A stretch of 64,000 nucleotides of DNA from Acidovorax sp. NO-1 (GCF_000238595.1 NZ_AGTS01000100.1:62001-126000), one strand, 5' to 3'. Counted from the first letter of the stretch, positions 1 through 8,349 are shown. Program-made: numbers and translations. The notes: generated by a model not told the origin, from the letters alone.

Positions 1-1
1 C

Positions 2-610
2 GCGCACTGCCGCCGGACCGGCACGTGGATTCTGGCGGACGAGGTGTATGAGCGGCTTTACTACGCGGGCGACACGGCCAATGGCGCGGCCCCCAGCTTT
101 CTGGACGTGGCTGAGCCCGAGGACCGGCTGATCGTGACACACAGCTTTTCCAAGAGCTTCCTGATGACCGGCTGGCGCCTTGGGTGGCTGGTGCTGCCGC
201 CATCGCTGACGCATGCCGTCGGCAAGCTGATCGAGTTCAACACCTCGTGCGCGCCGGTGTTTGTGCAGCGCGGGGCCACGGTGGCGCTGCAGCGCACGGA
301 TGAGGTGACACCCGCGTTGGTGGCGCACCTGAAAACCTGCCGCGACACGCTGGTGCCGCTGCTGGCCGAGGTGCCGGGGGTGTCGGTGGCCACGCCACGT
401 GGGGGCATGTATGCGTTCTTCCACATCGACGGTTACGACGACTGCCTGACGCTGGCCAAGCGGCTGGTGCGGGAGGCGGGGCTGGGGCTGGCGCCGGGCA
501 GTGCGTTTGGAGGTGAGGCGTCAGGCTGGCTGCGGTGGTGTTTTGCGAGCCAGGATGTGGTGAGGCTGGAGGAAGGAGTCGGGAGGTTGCGGGGGTGGTT
601 GAAAGGTTGA
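2..610 (+). CDS. Pyridoxal-phosphate aminotransferase, class I/II (5' truncated)
   Basis: The C-terminal part of a fold-type I PLP aminotransferase; the gene begins left of the window and the reading frame is open from base 2. The fragment opens with ILADEVYERLYY, the conserved strand carrying the Asp that contacts the pyridine nitrogen and the Tyr that contacts the cofactor oxygen. It continues with HSFSKSFLMTGWRLGW, the SxSKxxxxTGWRxG signature holding the Schiff-base lysine. A late PGSAFG...LRWCFA stretch matches the region with the substrate-carboxylate arginine. The family transfers amino groups between amino acids and 2-oxo acids in the cytoplasm. The substrate cannot be told from this fragment. 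A copy of the family repeat follows the stop. Confidence 0.9.
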   Translation, partial: AHCRRTGTWILADEVYERLYYAGDTANGAAPSFLDVAEPEDRLIVTHSFSKSFLMTGWRLGWLVLPPSLTHAVGKLIEFNTSCAPVFVQRGATVALQRTDEVTPALVAHLKTCRDTLVPLLAEVPGVSVATPRGGMYAFFHIDGYDDCLTLAKRLVREAGLGLAPGSAFGGEASGWLRWCFASQDVVRLEEGVGRLRGWLKG

Positions 611-632
611 TGCAGAGCGATTTTTCGAACGA

Positions 633-687
633 TTTTGGCCGCTGGCGCTTGCTGGGCAAGCGCTAGAAGCTATTGTTTTTATAGCTT
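633..687. repeat. Short palindromic intergenic repeat (copy 1)
   Basis: After the aminotransferase stop the sequence carries a GGCGCTT / AAGCGCT inverted pair followed by an AGCTAT...ATAGCT pair around a T-rich stretch. The same two-part design (an AGCGCTT palindrome beside AGCTAT/ATAGC) recurs at six other places in this window. It is probably a REP-like family of this bacterial group; this copy is diverged in the loop. Confidence 0.6.
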
Positions 688-721
688 ATCTCGCCCCTGC
701 CCGTTTGGGCTGCAGCGGCCG

Positions 722-1603
722 TCAGGACGACACCGGACTTTGCGTGGCTGCAAAAAAATGCCGGAACTGCTCCTGCGCACCCGCCGCAGACTGGCATTCG
801 TGCGGGCCGGTCTGCAGCAAGGCATCGGGCCACTGTGGGTTCTTGGCGAACACATGGCGGGTGACCGGCAGGCCCGCAGCCTCCAGCCGGGCCGCGTAGG
901 CCAGCGCCTCGTCGTGCATGGGGTCGGTGTCGCCCACCAGGATCAGCGTGGGGGGCAGCCCCGCCAGGCGCTGCGCACCGGCGGGCACGGCATAGGGGTG
1001 CTCGGCATCGCGCGGGCAACGCAGAAAGTTGCGCCAACCCTCTGTCCACTTGCACCCGGTGGCGTCGCCCGTGGCCTCGCGCACCGAGGCGGTGCCCACG
1101 CAGGGGTCCAGCATGGGCGACAGCAGAATCTGCCCGGCCAGCGGGGGGTGCGACTGGTCGCGCGCCATCAGTGCCACGGCCGCTGCCAGGTTGCCGCCGG
1201 CCTCCTCGCCCGCCAGGTAAACCGCGGCGCCCTGCCCGCCGAGCCTGGTGCGGTGCTTGTGCACCCACTTGAGCACACCGTAGCCCGTGTCCACCGGCTG
1301 CGGAAAGGGCGTGAGCGGATACGCCACCGACACCACCACGGCCCCCGCACCCTCCAGCATCGAGGCCACCGTGCAGCCGATGTCCAGGTTGCCCGACGTG
1401 AAGGCACCACCATGAAAGTGCACCACCACCGGGGACGCCTGGCCGGTCTTCTTGCGACCGTACATGCGCACCGCCACGTCCTGCCCCTGGGCCACCTCAA
1501 TGGTGGAATCGGTGCAGACAGAAGAAGCCGCCCCGGACGCCCTGGCAGACGCTGCCGCGGGCTGCGATGGCGAAGATGACGACGATGGCCGGTCGGGCTG
1601 CAT
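722..1603 (-). CDS. Alpha/beta hydrolase of the hormone-sensitive-lipase type, nucleophile Ser replaced by Glu
   Basis: A 293-residue protein with the layout of HSL-type (esterase family IV) hydrolases. It has an HFHGGAF oxyanion-hole motif near residue 62, a nucleophile elbow, a late VGDTDPMHDEA acid region, and a His in RHVFAKNPQWPDAL. The elbow, normally GDSAGGN, reads AGEEAGGNLA near residue 131; the codon at the serine position is GAG, so the catalytic nucleophile is missing. The N-terminal 30 residues are a low-complexity Ser/Ala/Pro segment rather than a clear signal peptide. The gene is divergent from a LysR regulator, the usual arrangement for a regulator and its target. It may be a non-catalytic ligand-binding or pseudo-enzyme member. 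Family assignment is firm; activity is doubtful. Confidence 0.8.
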   Translation of the reverse strand: MQPDRPSSSSSPSQPAAASARASGAASSVCTDSTIEVAQGQDVAVRMYGRKKTGQASPVVVHFHGGAFTSGNLDIGCTVASMLEGAGAVVVSVAYPLTPFPQPVDTGYGVLKWVHKHRTRLGGQGAAVYLAGEEAGGNLAAAVALMARDQSHPPLAGQILLSPMLDPCVGTASVREATGDATGCKWTEGWRNFLRCPRDAEHPYAVPAGAQRLAGLPPTLILVGDTDPMHDEALAYAARLEAAGLPVTRHVFAKNPQWPDALLQTGPHECQSAAGAQEQFRHFFAATQSPVSS

Positions 1604-1774
1604 GGCAGATACCCATCAAGTAGGTGGAGCGTCGGTTGACGATGGATGAAATGTAGTGGCTCCTGGCCAGCAGATAAACCGGCAAAACACCGCCGCAGTG
1701 TTTCCAAACAGCCAACAATCATCGCGCGCCTGGCGTGTGAGAATTCTTCCGAGTTCCAGATTCAAGGAGAAGCC
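1604..1774. promoter_or_regulatory. Divergent promoter region between hydrolase and LysR genes
   Basis: These 171 bases separate the head-to-head starts of the hydrolase and the LysR regulator. Divergent LysR/target pairs usually share operators here, with a T-N11-A core. The region contains an AAGGAGA ribosome site just before the regulator's ATG. I could not single out a convincing LysR box by eye, so this is a positional call. Confidence 0.4.
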
Positions 1775-2692
1775 ATGGACCAGATACAGGCCATGCGCAT
1801 ATTCGTGCGGGTGGTGGAGGCCGGCACGTTCACCCGGGCGGCCGATTCGCTGAGCCTGCCCAAAGCCACGGTGACGAAACATGTGCAGGCGCTGGAGGAG
1901 CGCCTGCGCGTGAAGCTGCTCAACCGCACCACACGCCGAGTGACGGTGACGCCCGATGGCGCGGCCTACTACGACCGCACGGTTCGGCTGCTGACCGATC
2001 TGGACGACATCGAGGCCAGCATGACCAACGCCCGGGCCAACCCGCGCGGGCGGCTGCGCGTGGATGTGGGTACCTCGGTGGCACAGCTGCTCATCATTCC
2101 GCACCTGGCGGAGTTTCATGCCCGCTATCCGGACATCCAGGTGGACCTGGGCGTCAGTGACCGCATGGTGGATCTGATCGGGGACAACGTGGACTGCGTG
2201 ATCCGTGGGGGCGAGTTGACCGACCAATCGCTCGTGGCACGCCGCATTGGCAATCTGGATTTCATCACGGTCGCCTCGCCCGACTACCTCCAGCGCAAGG
2301 GCACCCCCAGCCATCCGGTCGAGATCGAGGAGAAACACACCAGCGTGATCTACTTTTCTGCGCAAAGCGGCAGACACTATCCGCTGGAGTTCCGCCAGGG
2401 CGACGAATCGATCGACATCACCGGCCCCTACCAGTTGAGCGTGAACGAGAGCAATGCCTATGTGACATCCCTCGTCGCAGGCCTTGGCATTGGCCAGATC
2501 ACCGCCTTTCAGGCCCAGCGGCACTTTGACCAGGGCACCCTGGTGCAACTGCTGCCCGAATGGACCCAGCCGCCCTTGCCCGTGTACGTGGTGTACCCCC
2601 CCAACCGGCATCTGAGCGCCAAGGTGCGGGCGTTTGTGGACTGGGCGGCAGAACTCTTCCAGCGTGAAACCGATCTGCGCCAGTCTGCCTGA
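1775..2692 (+). CDS. LysR-family transcriptional regulator
   Basis: A 305-residue LysR-type regulator of the usual length. The N-terminal winged helix-turn-helix (residues about 1-60: MRIFVRVVEAGTFTRAADSL, then KATVTKHVQALEERL and LLNRTTRRVTVT) is followed by a periplasmic-binding-protein-like effector domain starting near residue 90. The ATG at 1775 was chosen because AAGGAGA lies seven bases upstream and the product starts exactly at the conserved HTH; an upstream ATG would add 43 unsupported residues. The sequence resembles the CrgA/DsdC-like group often annotated as acting on an adjacent divergent gene, so it probably controls the hydrolase on the minus strand. The effector is unknown. 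Confidence 0.92.
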   Translation: MDQIQAMRIFVRVVEAGTFTRAADSLSLPKATVTKHVQALEERLRVKLLNRTTRRVTVTPDGAAYYDRTVRLLTDLDDIEASMTNARANPRGRLRVDVGTSVAQLLIIPHLAEFHARYPDIQVDLGVSDRMVDLIGDNVDCVIRGGELTDQSLVARRIGNLDFITVASPDYLQRKGTPSHPVEIEEKHTSVIYFSAQSGRHYPLEFRQGDESIDITGPYQLSVNESNAYVTSLVAGLGIGQITAFQAQRHFDQGTLVQLLPEWTQPPLPVYVVYPPNRHLSAKVRAFVDWAAELFQRETDLRQSA

Positions 2693-2726
2693 CCCTGCGC
2701 TGCCCGGCGGCTTTATGCTTGCGCCC

Positions 2727-3041
2727 ATGAACGCCACCGAGCCCACCCCCACACCCGGTTCATCCGCCACTGAAGCCCAGCCCTCTGCTCCGGGCACCAC
2801 ACCAACCCGGCAGCCCCGCAACCCGCTGCACGGGGTGACGCTGGAGGCCATGGTGGTGGCGCTGGCCGACTACTTTGGCTGGGAAGAGCTGGGGCGGCAG
2901 ATCCCCATCCGCTGCTTCCAGATCGACCCCAGCGTGGGATCCAGCCTGAAATTTCTGCGCAAGACCCCCTGGGCGCGGGAGAAGGTCGAAAGCCTCTACC
3001 TCTTCATGCTGCGCGACCAGCGGCGCAACGCGCGGGACTGA
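2727..3041 (+). CDS. VF530-family (DUF2132) protein
   Basis: A 104-residue protein whose C-terminal 65 residues match the VF530 family: NPLHGVTLEAMVVALADYFG, then WEELGRQIPIRCF, then SSLKFLRKTPWAREKVE. The family is named after a Vibrio protein known mainly from its structure and is described as double-stranded-DNA binding, with no established cellular role. The first 38 residues are a Pro/Thr/Ser-rich, probably disordered tail. Two in-frame ATGs exist (2715 and 2727). A TATGCT -10-like hexamer at 2714-2719 would put transcription start almost on the second ATG, so a near-leaderless message starting at 2727 is favoured. The gene converges with the alpha-E gene. Confidence 0.8.
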   Translation: MNATEPTPTPGSSATEAQPSAPGTTPTRQPRNPLHGVTLEAMVVALADYFGWEELGRQIPIRCFQIDPSVGSSLKFLRKTPWAREKVESLYLFMLRDQRRNARD

Positions 3042-3088
3042 GACCTTCAGCGTCCACCTGCGCGCGCAAGAAGCCCAGGCCTCGGGTG

Positions 3089-4048
3089 TCAGTCGCCCGC
3101 GGCCACCAGAAAGTCGCGGCTGATACCGCCCCCCAGGTCGTTCACACGGTCGAGGAATTGCGTGAGAAACGCATGCAGGCCGGTCGCCAGTATTTCGTCA
3201 ATGCGGCCGTATTGCAGATCGGCCAGCAGGCGCCCGGCCCTGCGCTGCGTTTCGGCAGACTGCTCGTTGGCCAGCACCGCGAGGTTGTCCACCACTTCGC
3301 GCAGGCAGGCGTGCAGCGAGCGCGGCATGTCACGGCGCAGAATCAGCAGGTCTGCCACGCGGCCGGGGGTGATGACGTCGCGATACACCTTGCGGTACAC
3401 CTCGAACGCCGAGACGCTGCGCAGGATGGCGCTCCAGTGATAAAAGTCATTTTCCTGGTGGCGCTCGCTGGCACGTCCGAAAAAGTCGTTCTCGACGGCG
3501 TGGAATTTCACATCCAGCAACCGCGCCGTGTTGTCTGCCCGCTCCAGAAACGTGCCCATGCGCAGAAAGTGGAACGCCTCGTCTTGCAGCATGGTGCCCA
3601 ACACCACACCCCGCGACAGGTGTGAGCGGTATTTCACCCATTCAAAGAACTGCCCCGCATCGCGCTCGAAAGCACCTGCCTGAAGGTGCCGGTTGAGCTC
3701 CAGCCAGGTCTGGTTCTGCGTCTCCCAGACTTCGGTGGTGAGCGCGCCCCGCACTGCCCGCGCGTTTTCGCGCGCGGCCCGCAGGCACGAGAGGATGGAG
3801 GAAGGGTTGTCTCCATCACGAACCATGAACTCCAGCACGTTCTGCGGTGTGACCTTGCCGTGCCGGGCGGTGTAGGCAGGAATCAGTTCACTGATGGACA
3901 GCAACCCCTCCCAGCTCTCCTGTGCCACAACGGCAGACTGCGGCAACAGCGAGGTTTCGTAGCTCACGTTGAGCATGCGGGCGGTGTTCTCTGCCCTTTC
4001 GGTGTATCGAGACATCCAGAACAGATGGTCGGCGGTACGGCTCAGCAT
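3089..4048 (-). CDS. Alpha-E domain protein (DUF403)
   Basis: A 319-residue, mostly helical protein beginning MLSRTADHLFWMSRYTERAE, the hallmark N-terminus of the alpha-E (DUF403) family. These proteins are encoded next to circularly permuted ATP-grasp enzymes and are thought to act with them in making or processing a peptide-like product; no reaction is established. The start at 4048 is supported by the family N-terminus and by GGAGGCC just upstream on the coding strand. The gene follows the ATP-grasp gene but is separated from it by 152 bases containing a second copy of its own first 59 bases. In many genomes a transglutaminase-like gene follows; here the next gene is an unrelated convergent VF530 gene. 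Confidence 0.9.
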   Translation of the reverse strand: MLSRTADHLFWMSRYTERAENTARMLNVSYETSLLPQSAVVAQESWEGLLSISELIPAYTARHGKVTPQNVLEFMVRDGDNPSSILSCLRAARENARAVRGALTTEVWETQNQTWLELNRHLQAGAFERDAGQFFEWVKYRSHLSRGVVLGTMLQDEAFHFLRMGTFLERADNTARLLDVKFHAVENDFFGRASERHQENDFYHWSAILRSVSAFEVYRKVYRDVITPGRVADLLILRRDMPRSLHACLREVVDNLAVLANEQSAETQRRAGRLLADLQYGRIDEILATGLHAFLTQFLDRVNDLGGGISRDFLVAAGD

Positions 4049-4200
4049 ACGGCCTCCTTGATCGACGATGCGGGCAGAGAACACCGCACGTGCTGCGCAC
4101 GCAAGCGATGTTGTGTCGAAACACCGCCTTCGGCGGCGTTTTCTGCCCTTTCGGTGTATCGAGACATCCAGAACAGATGGTCGGCGGTACGGCTCAGCAT
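4042..4200 (-). pseudogene. Duplicated 5' end of the alpha-E gene forming a 52-codon leader ORF
   Basis: Bases 4142-4200 are identical to 3990-4048, the first 59 bases of the alpha-E gene, and similarity extends about eight bases further with two mismatches. Read from 4200 the copy starts MLSRTADHLFWMSRYTERAE, then diverges into unrelated sequence and stops at 4042. Its TGA overlaps the first seven bases of the intact gene, so translation could be coupled. Its ATG lies one base after the ATP-grasp stop, which suggests this was the original junction before the duplication. The intervening segment also holds 4072-4087, an exact inverted copy of 3981-3996. Whether the short peptide is made is unknown. 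Confidence 0.75.
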
Positions 4201-4201
4201 C

Positions 4202-5719
4202 TCAAAATCTCCCTTGCGTTTGCGTCATGCCATCCATCGTCTGCGACTGCGACTGAACCGATGGCCCCGCCGCGTGCTCGCCCAGCACCCAGGTGTCCTT
4301 GGTGCCCCCGCCCTGTGACGAGTTGACCACCAGCGATCCTTCCTGCAGCGCCACGCGCGTGAGGCCACCGGCCACCATCTGCACTTCACGACCACTGAGC
4401 ACGAAAGGCCGCAGGTCGATGTGGCGCGGGGCGATGCCGCTTTCCACAAAGGTGGGGCAGCTGGACAGGCTGAGCGTGGGCTGGGCGATGTAACCCGCCG
4501 GGTTGGCCAGCAGCGCGCGGCGGAAGTCCTCGATCTCGGCCTGCGTGGCGGCCGGGCCGATCAGCATGCCGTAGCCACCCGCGCCGTGCACTTCCTTCAC
4601 GACCAGATCTTTCAGATGGGCCAGCACATGCTGCAGGTCGTCCTGCTTGCGGCACATCCAGGTAGGCACGTTCTTGAGGATGGGCTCCTGCCCCAGGTAG
4701 AACCGGATCATCTCGGGCACGTAGGGGTACACCGACTTGTCGTCGGCCACGCCGGTGCCCACGGCGTTGCAGATGCCCACGTTGCCGGCGCGGTAGGCCT
4801 CCATGAGGCCATGGCACCCCAGCGTGGAATTGCGGCGAAACACCTGCGGGTCGAGGAAGTCGTCGTCCACGCGGCGGTAGATTACGTCCACCCGCTGCAG
4901 GCCCCGCGTGGTGCGCATGTAAACGAACTTGTCCTTGACCACCAGGTCCTGCCCCTCCACCAGCTCCACGCCCATCTGCTGGGCCAGGAAGGCGTGTTCG
5001 AAGTAGGCACTGTTGTGCATGCCGGGCGTGAGCACCACCACCGTGGGCTCGTCGGCCGCTGCGGGCGCGCTGGCGCGCAGGGTTTCGAGCAGCATGTCGG
5101 GGTAGTGCGCTACCGGCGCGACCTTGTGCAGGCTGAACAGCTCCGGGAAGAGCCGCATCATCATCTTGCGGTTTTCGAGCATGTAGCTCACGCCGCTGGG
5201 CACGCGCAGGTTGTCCTCCAGCACGTAGTAGTCGCCTTCGCCCTGCGCATTGGGTGCGCGCACGATGTCGATGCCGGCAATGTGCGCATAGATGTTCTGA
5301 GGCACCTGCAGCCCGGCCATCTCGGGCCGGTATTGGGCGTTGTGCAGGATCAGGTCGGCGGGAACGATACCCGCCCGGATGATGTCCTGACCGTGGTAGA
5401 CGTCGTGGATGAACCGGTTGAGCGCCGTCACGCGTTGCACCAGCCCCTGCTGCATGCTGCTCCACTCGTGGGCGGGAATGATGCGCGGGATCAGGTCAAA
5501 CGGTATCAGGCGCTCGTTGCCTGCGCCGCCCTCGTCCTTTGCGCCGTAAACGGCGAAGGTGATGCCCACCCGGCGGAAGATCATCTCGGCCTCGGCCCTG
5601 CGGGCCTGCATCGCGTCCTGGGGCTGTTTGCCCAGCCACTGCGCATAGCGCTTGTAGTGGTCGCGCACATCGCTGCCATCAAAAGGCAGCATGGCGTACA
5701 TCTCATCGAATTTCTGCAT
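4202..5719 (-). CDS. Circularly permuted type 2 ATP-grasp protein (DUF404/DUF407)
   Basis: A 505-residue protein of the circularly permuted ATP-grasp family, which is predicted to form peptide-type bonds using ATP and is typically encoded beside alpha-E proteins. Family features visible are FAVYGAKDEGGAGNERLIPF, the IPFDLIPRIIPAHEWSSMQQ segment near residues 85-105, and the basic/acidic runs DLVVKDKFVYMRTT and LVVKEVHGAGGYGMLIGPAA near residue 390. HIDLRPFVLSG lies near the C-terminus. The start at 5719 is chosen because an AGGAGG site lies just upstream; an upstream ATG at 5806 would add 29 unsupported residues overlapping comEC. It lies downstream of comEC on the same strand. Substrate unknown. 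Confidence 0.9.
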   Translation of the reverse strand: MQKFDEMYAMLPFDGSDVRDHYKRYAQWLGKQPQDAMQARRAEAEMIFRRVGITFAVYGAKDEGGAGNERLIPFDLIPRIIPAHEWSSMQQGLVQRVTALNRFIHDVYHGQDIIRAGIVPADLILHNAQYRPEMAGLQVPQNIYAHIAGIDIVRAPNAQGEGDYYVLEDNLRVPSGVSYMLENRKMMMRLFPELFSLHKVAPVAHYPDMLLETLRASAPAAADEPTVVVLTPGMHNSAYFEHAFLAQQMGVELVEGQDLVVKDKFVYMRTTRGLQRVDVIYRRVDDDFLDPQVFRRNSTLGCHGLMEAYRAGNVGICNAVGTGVADDKSVYPYVPEMIRFYLGQEPILKNVPTWMCRKQDDLQHVLAHLKDLVVKEVHGAGGYGMLIGPAATQAEIEDFRRALLANPAGYIAQPTLSLSSCPTFVESGIAPRHIDLRPFVLSGREVQMVAGGLTRVALQEGSLVVNSSQGGGTKDTWVLGEHAAGPSVQSQSQTMDGMTQTQGRF

Positions 5720-5802
5720 GAACCGGCCTCCTGCCCTCAGGATAGCAAGTTGTACGCCCGGCGAACGGAAACGCCGGTGGCTGCGCGGCCGCGCCGGCCG
5801 GG

Positions 5803-8349
5803 TCAATCCACCGTGGGCACTACCCGGTGCTGCCAGTAGCGCCGGCCCGTGTCGCGCTCACACGCTACCACCGCGGGGGATGAAGACGCCCACGTGGCGG
5901 CGCCGCAGCGTGCGGATTCCACTACCTCAATGCCGCGCACGCGATAGCGTTGCATCACGTCTTCGGCGGGGTGACCAAAGCGGTTGCGGTAGCCCGCCTG
6001 CACCAAAGCCGTGCGTGGCTGGACGGCATCCAGAAATCCCGGCGAAGACGATGTTTTGCTGCCGTGGTGCGGCACGAGCAGAAGATCTGCCTTCAGGTTC
6101 GCTCCGCGCTCCAGCAGGGCATGCTCTTGCAGGGTTTCGATGTCGCCCGCGAGCATCGCGGCAGGGGCGTTGCCTCCTGGCGCCACGATGCGCAGCACGC
6201 AGCTCAGTGCGTTGGGGCGCAGGGCACGGATACCTTCGTCACCAGGCCGGGGGTGCAGCACTTCAAAAACGACGCCGTCCCACTCCCAGCGCTGGCCCGC
6301 AAGACACGGGCGGACAGGCCGCACGGCATGCAGGGCATTCTCTGCGTCGAGCGAGCCCACCAACTGGGCCTGTGGCTGCTGTGCAAGCACCGCTGCAGCC
6401 CCTCCCGTGTGATCCGCATCGCGGTGGCTGAGCATGAGGATGTCCACCCGCTCGCCCAGCGAGCGCAGCAGCGGCACCAGCACGCGGTGGCCCGCATCGC
6501 TCTCGCGGCTGAAACGCGGCCCCGCGTCGTAGAGCAGGGTGTGGCTGGCCGTGCGCACCAACACGGCGTTGCCTTGGCCGATGTCGGCGGCCAGCACTTC
6601 AAACTGCCCGGGCACGGGCCGCACCGGATACCACCCCAGGGCGGGCCACAGCAGCATCAGTGCAGCCACCCGAAGCCCCCTGGGCAGGCGCATTGCCAGC
6701 AAGCCGCCCCCGGCTACCGCCAGCAACCCGGCCCAGAGCGGCGCCGCAGGCAGGAACACCACGGCCCACGGCCACTGCGCAAGCCATTGCAGCATGGCGG
6801 CAAGAGGCTGCAGGCTGAGTGCGGCCAGGCTCCACAACGGCGGCCACAACACCCCGCCCAACGCCAGCGGCGTGACGACCAGCGTCACCCACGGAATCGC
6901 CACCAGGTTCGCCCCAAACCCTACAAGAGACACCTGCCCAAACAACAACAACGACAGCGGCGTGAGTGCGAGCGTGACGACCCACTGCTCCCGAAATAAG
7001 GCATAAAAATGCCTTCCAGCGCTTGACTGATAAGCGCCAGCAGCTACTGAATTTGTAGCAAACAACATCCCCACCGCCACAAAGCTCAGCCAGAACCCCG
7101 CCTGGCCCAGCGCCCACGGGTCTGCCACCACCACGGCAGCACACGCCAAAAGCCACACCTGCGGCCAGGGCCACCGGTTTCCGCTGAGCTGCAGCAGTGC
7201 CACGGTGGCCAGCATGATCACCGTGCGCTGTGCAGGCACACCCCAACCACTGAACAGCGCGTAGGCAGTGGCCAGCACCACACCAGCGGCCAGCGCTGCG
7301 GACGGCGCGGGCACTGCCAGGCACAACCGCGTGGAGCGCCGCCACAACGCTCGCACCACCAGCGCTGCCAACCAGGCAAACAGGGTGATATGCAAGCCCG
7401 AAATGCTCATCAGGTGCGCCACGCCCGTGGCACGAAACACATCCCAGTCGGCACGGTCGATGGCCCGCTGATCGCCGGTCACCAGCGCTGCCACCACGCC
7501 CGCCAGGCGCGTGCGCGCAGGGTCCGCATCCTCCGCACCGTGCACCAGGCGCTCGCGGATCGCATCGCGCACGGCCTGGCGGGCCCTTTCCACAGGGTGC
7601 CGCCAGGTTGCCGCCATCCACGCGGGCGGTTCATCCCGCGGCCCCGCTCGCACGTAGCCCGTGGCCTGCACGCCCTGCTCCCACATCCAGAGTTCAGCGT
7701 CAAAACCGTGCGGGTTTCGCAGCCCGTGCGGGGCCTTGAGGCGCACTGTCATCGCCCAGCGCTCCCCCGCAATCAGTGCCGGCGCTGGGCGTTGCAGGTC
7801 CACCACCCCCGCAGCATCGCGAAAGGCACCCCCATACCACGCCACCTCGATGCGTGGGGGCAGCTGCACCGGTGTGCCGTAGAGGTGTGCGGACTCGACG
7901 TTGATGCGGATGCGGGAGCCGGCCTCATTGCTCTGCGGCATGGTCGCGACCACGCCGGTCACCCGGATGTCCCGCCCCTCCAGCGCAGGTGCGAGCCCCT
8001 GCTCGGCAAACGCCACCGCGCGCAGGCCGCACACCGCGAACATGGCGAGGGCGGCCGCACCCAGGGTGAGCGCCGTGGTCGCCGCGGGTCGCCATCGCAG
8101 GCGGGTGCTGGCCCACCGCACACCCCAGCCCAGCAGACAGGCCCCCACCAGACACATGCCATACACCGCACCTGCCCACAGCCAGGGCTGCTGCAGCTGG
8201 AGGGCCGCCCCCAGCACCAGGCCCATCAGGCACGCCGGCACCCGCCAGGCCGCGGCGGCGGTGTGCCCCGCAGCGTGCCCGCCGACCACGCCCCGGCCCA
8301 TGCACCCCGAATCAGGGACGGCGGCATTAGGCGTGCTTATGGTGGGCAT
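5803..8349 (-). CDS. comEC: ComEC/Rec2 DNA-uptake channel protein
   Basis: An 848-residue inner-membrane protein with the full ComEC layout. An N-terminal membrane segment with a soluble DUF4131 region comes first, then a central multi-helix competence domain (SGLHITLFAWLAA near residue 310), then a C-terminal metallo-beta-lactamase domain with the metal motif SHRDADHTGG near residue 640 and HHGSKTSSS near residue 770. ComEC carries single-stranded DNA across the inner membrane during natural transformation. Between residues about 425 and 450 the reading frame runs through a copy of the family repeat (6999-7062), which encodes a loop rich in Ala, Ser and Gly between two hydrophobic stretches. 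The frame is intact, so the gene is probably functional. No other competence gene is nearby. Confidence 0.93.
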   Translation of the reverse strand: MPTISTPNAAVPDSGCMGRGVVGGHAAGHTAAAAWRVPACLMGLVLGAALQLQQPWLWAGAVYGMCLVGACLLGWGVRWASTRLRWRPAATTALTLGAAALAMFAVCGLRAVAFAEQGLAPALEGRDIRVTGVVATMPQSNEAGSRIRINVESAHLYGTPVQLPPRIEVAWYGGAFRDAAGVVDLQRPAPALIAGERWAMTVRLKAPHGLRNPHGFDAELWMWEQGVQATGYVRAGPRDEPPAWMAATWRHPVERARQAVRDAIRERLVHGAEDADPARTRLAGVVAALVTGDQRAIDRADWDVFRATGVAHLMSISGLHITLFAWLAALVVRALWRRSTRLCLAVPAPSAALAAGVVLATAYALFSGWGVPAQRTVIMLATVALLQLSGNRWPWPQVWLLACAAVVVADPWALGQAGFWLSFVAVGMLFATNSVAAGAYQSSAGRHFYALFREQWVVTLALTPLSLLLFGQVSLVGFGANLVAIPWVTLVVTPLALGGVLWPPLWSLAALSLQPLAAMLQWLAQWPWAVVFLPAAPLWAGLLAVAGGGLLAMRLPRGLRVAALMLLWPALGWYPVRPVPGQFEVLAADIGQGNAVLVRTASHTLLYDAGPRFSRESDAGHRVLVPLLRSLGERVDILMLSHRDADHTGGAAAVLAQQPQAQLVGSLDAENALHAVRPVRPCLAGQRWEWDGVVFEVLHPRPGDEGIRALRPNALSCVLRIVAPGGNAPAAMLAGDIETLQEHALLERGANLKADLLLVPHHGSKTSSSPGFLDAVQPRTALVQAGYRNRFGHPAEDVMQRYRVRGIEVVESARCGAATWASSSPAVVACERDTGRRYWQHRVVPTVD
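6999..7062. repeat. Short palindromic repeat (copy 2) inside comEC
   Basis: This copy lies within the comEC coding sequence. It contains a GGCATAAAAATGCC hairpin, then CCAGCGCTT...AAGCGCC, then AGCTACTGAATTTGTAGC. The other clear copies are mainly intergenic, so this looks like an insertion that kept the frame. It would encode roughly 20 residues between two membrane segments. Confidence 0.65.

Noticed and set aside
4202-4300. ATP-grasp gene truncated by the neighbouring duplication
   Set aside because: The C-terminus is complete for the family and its stop precedes the duplicated segment.
6990-7070. Frameshift or pseudogene in comEC at the repeat
   Set aside because: The frame is continuous through the repeat, and conserved regions on both sides are in the same frame.
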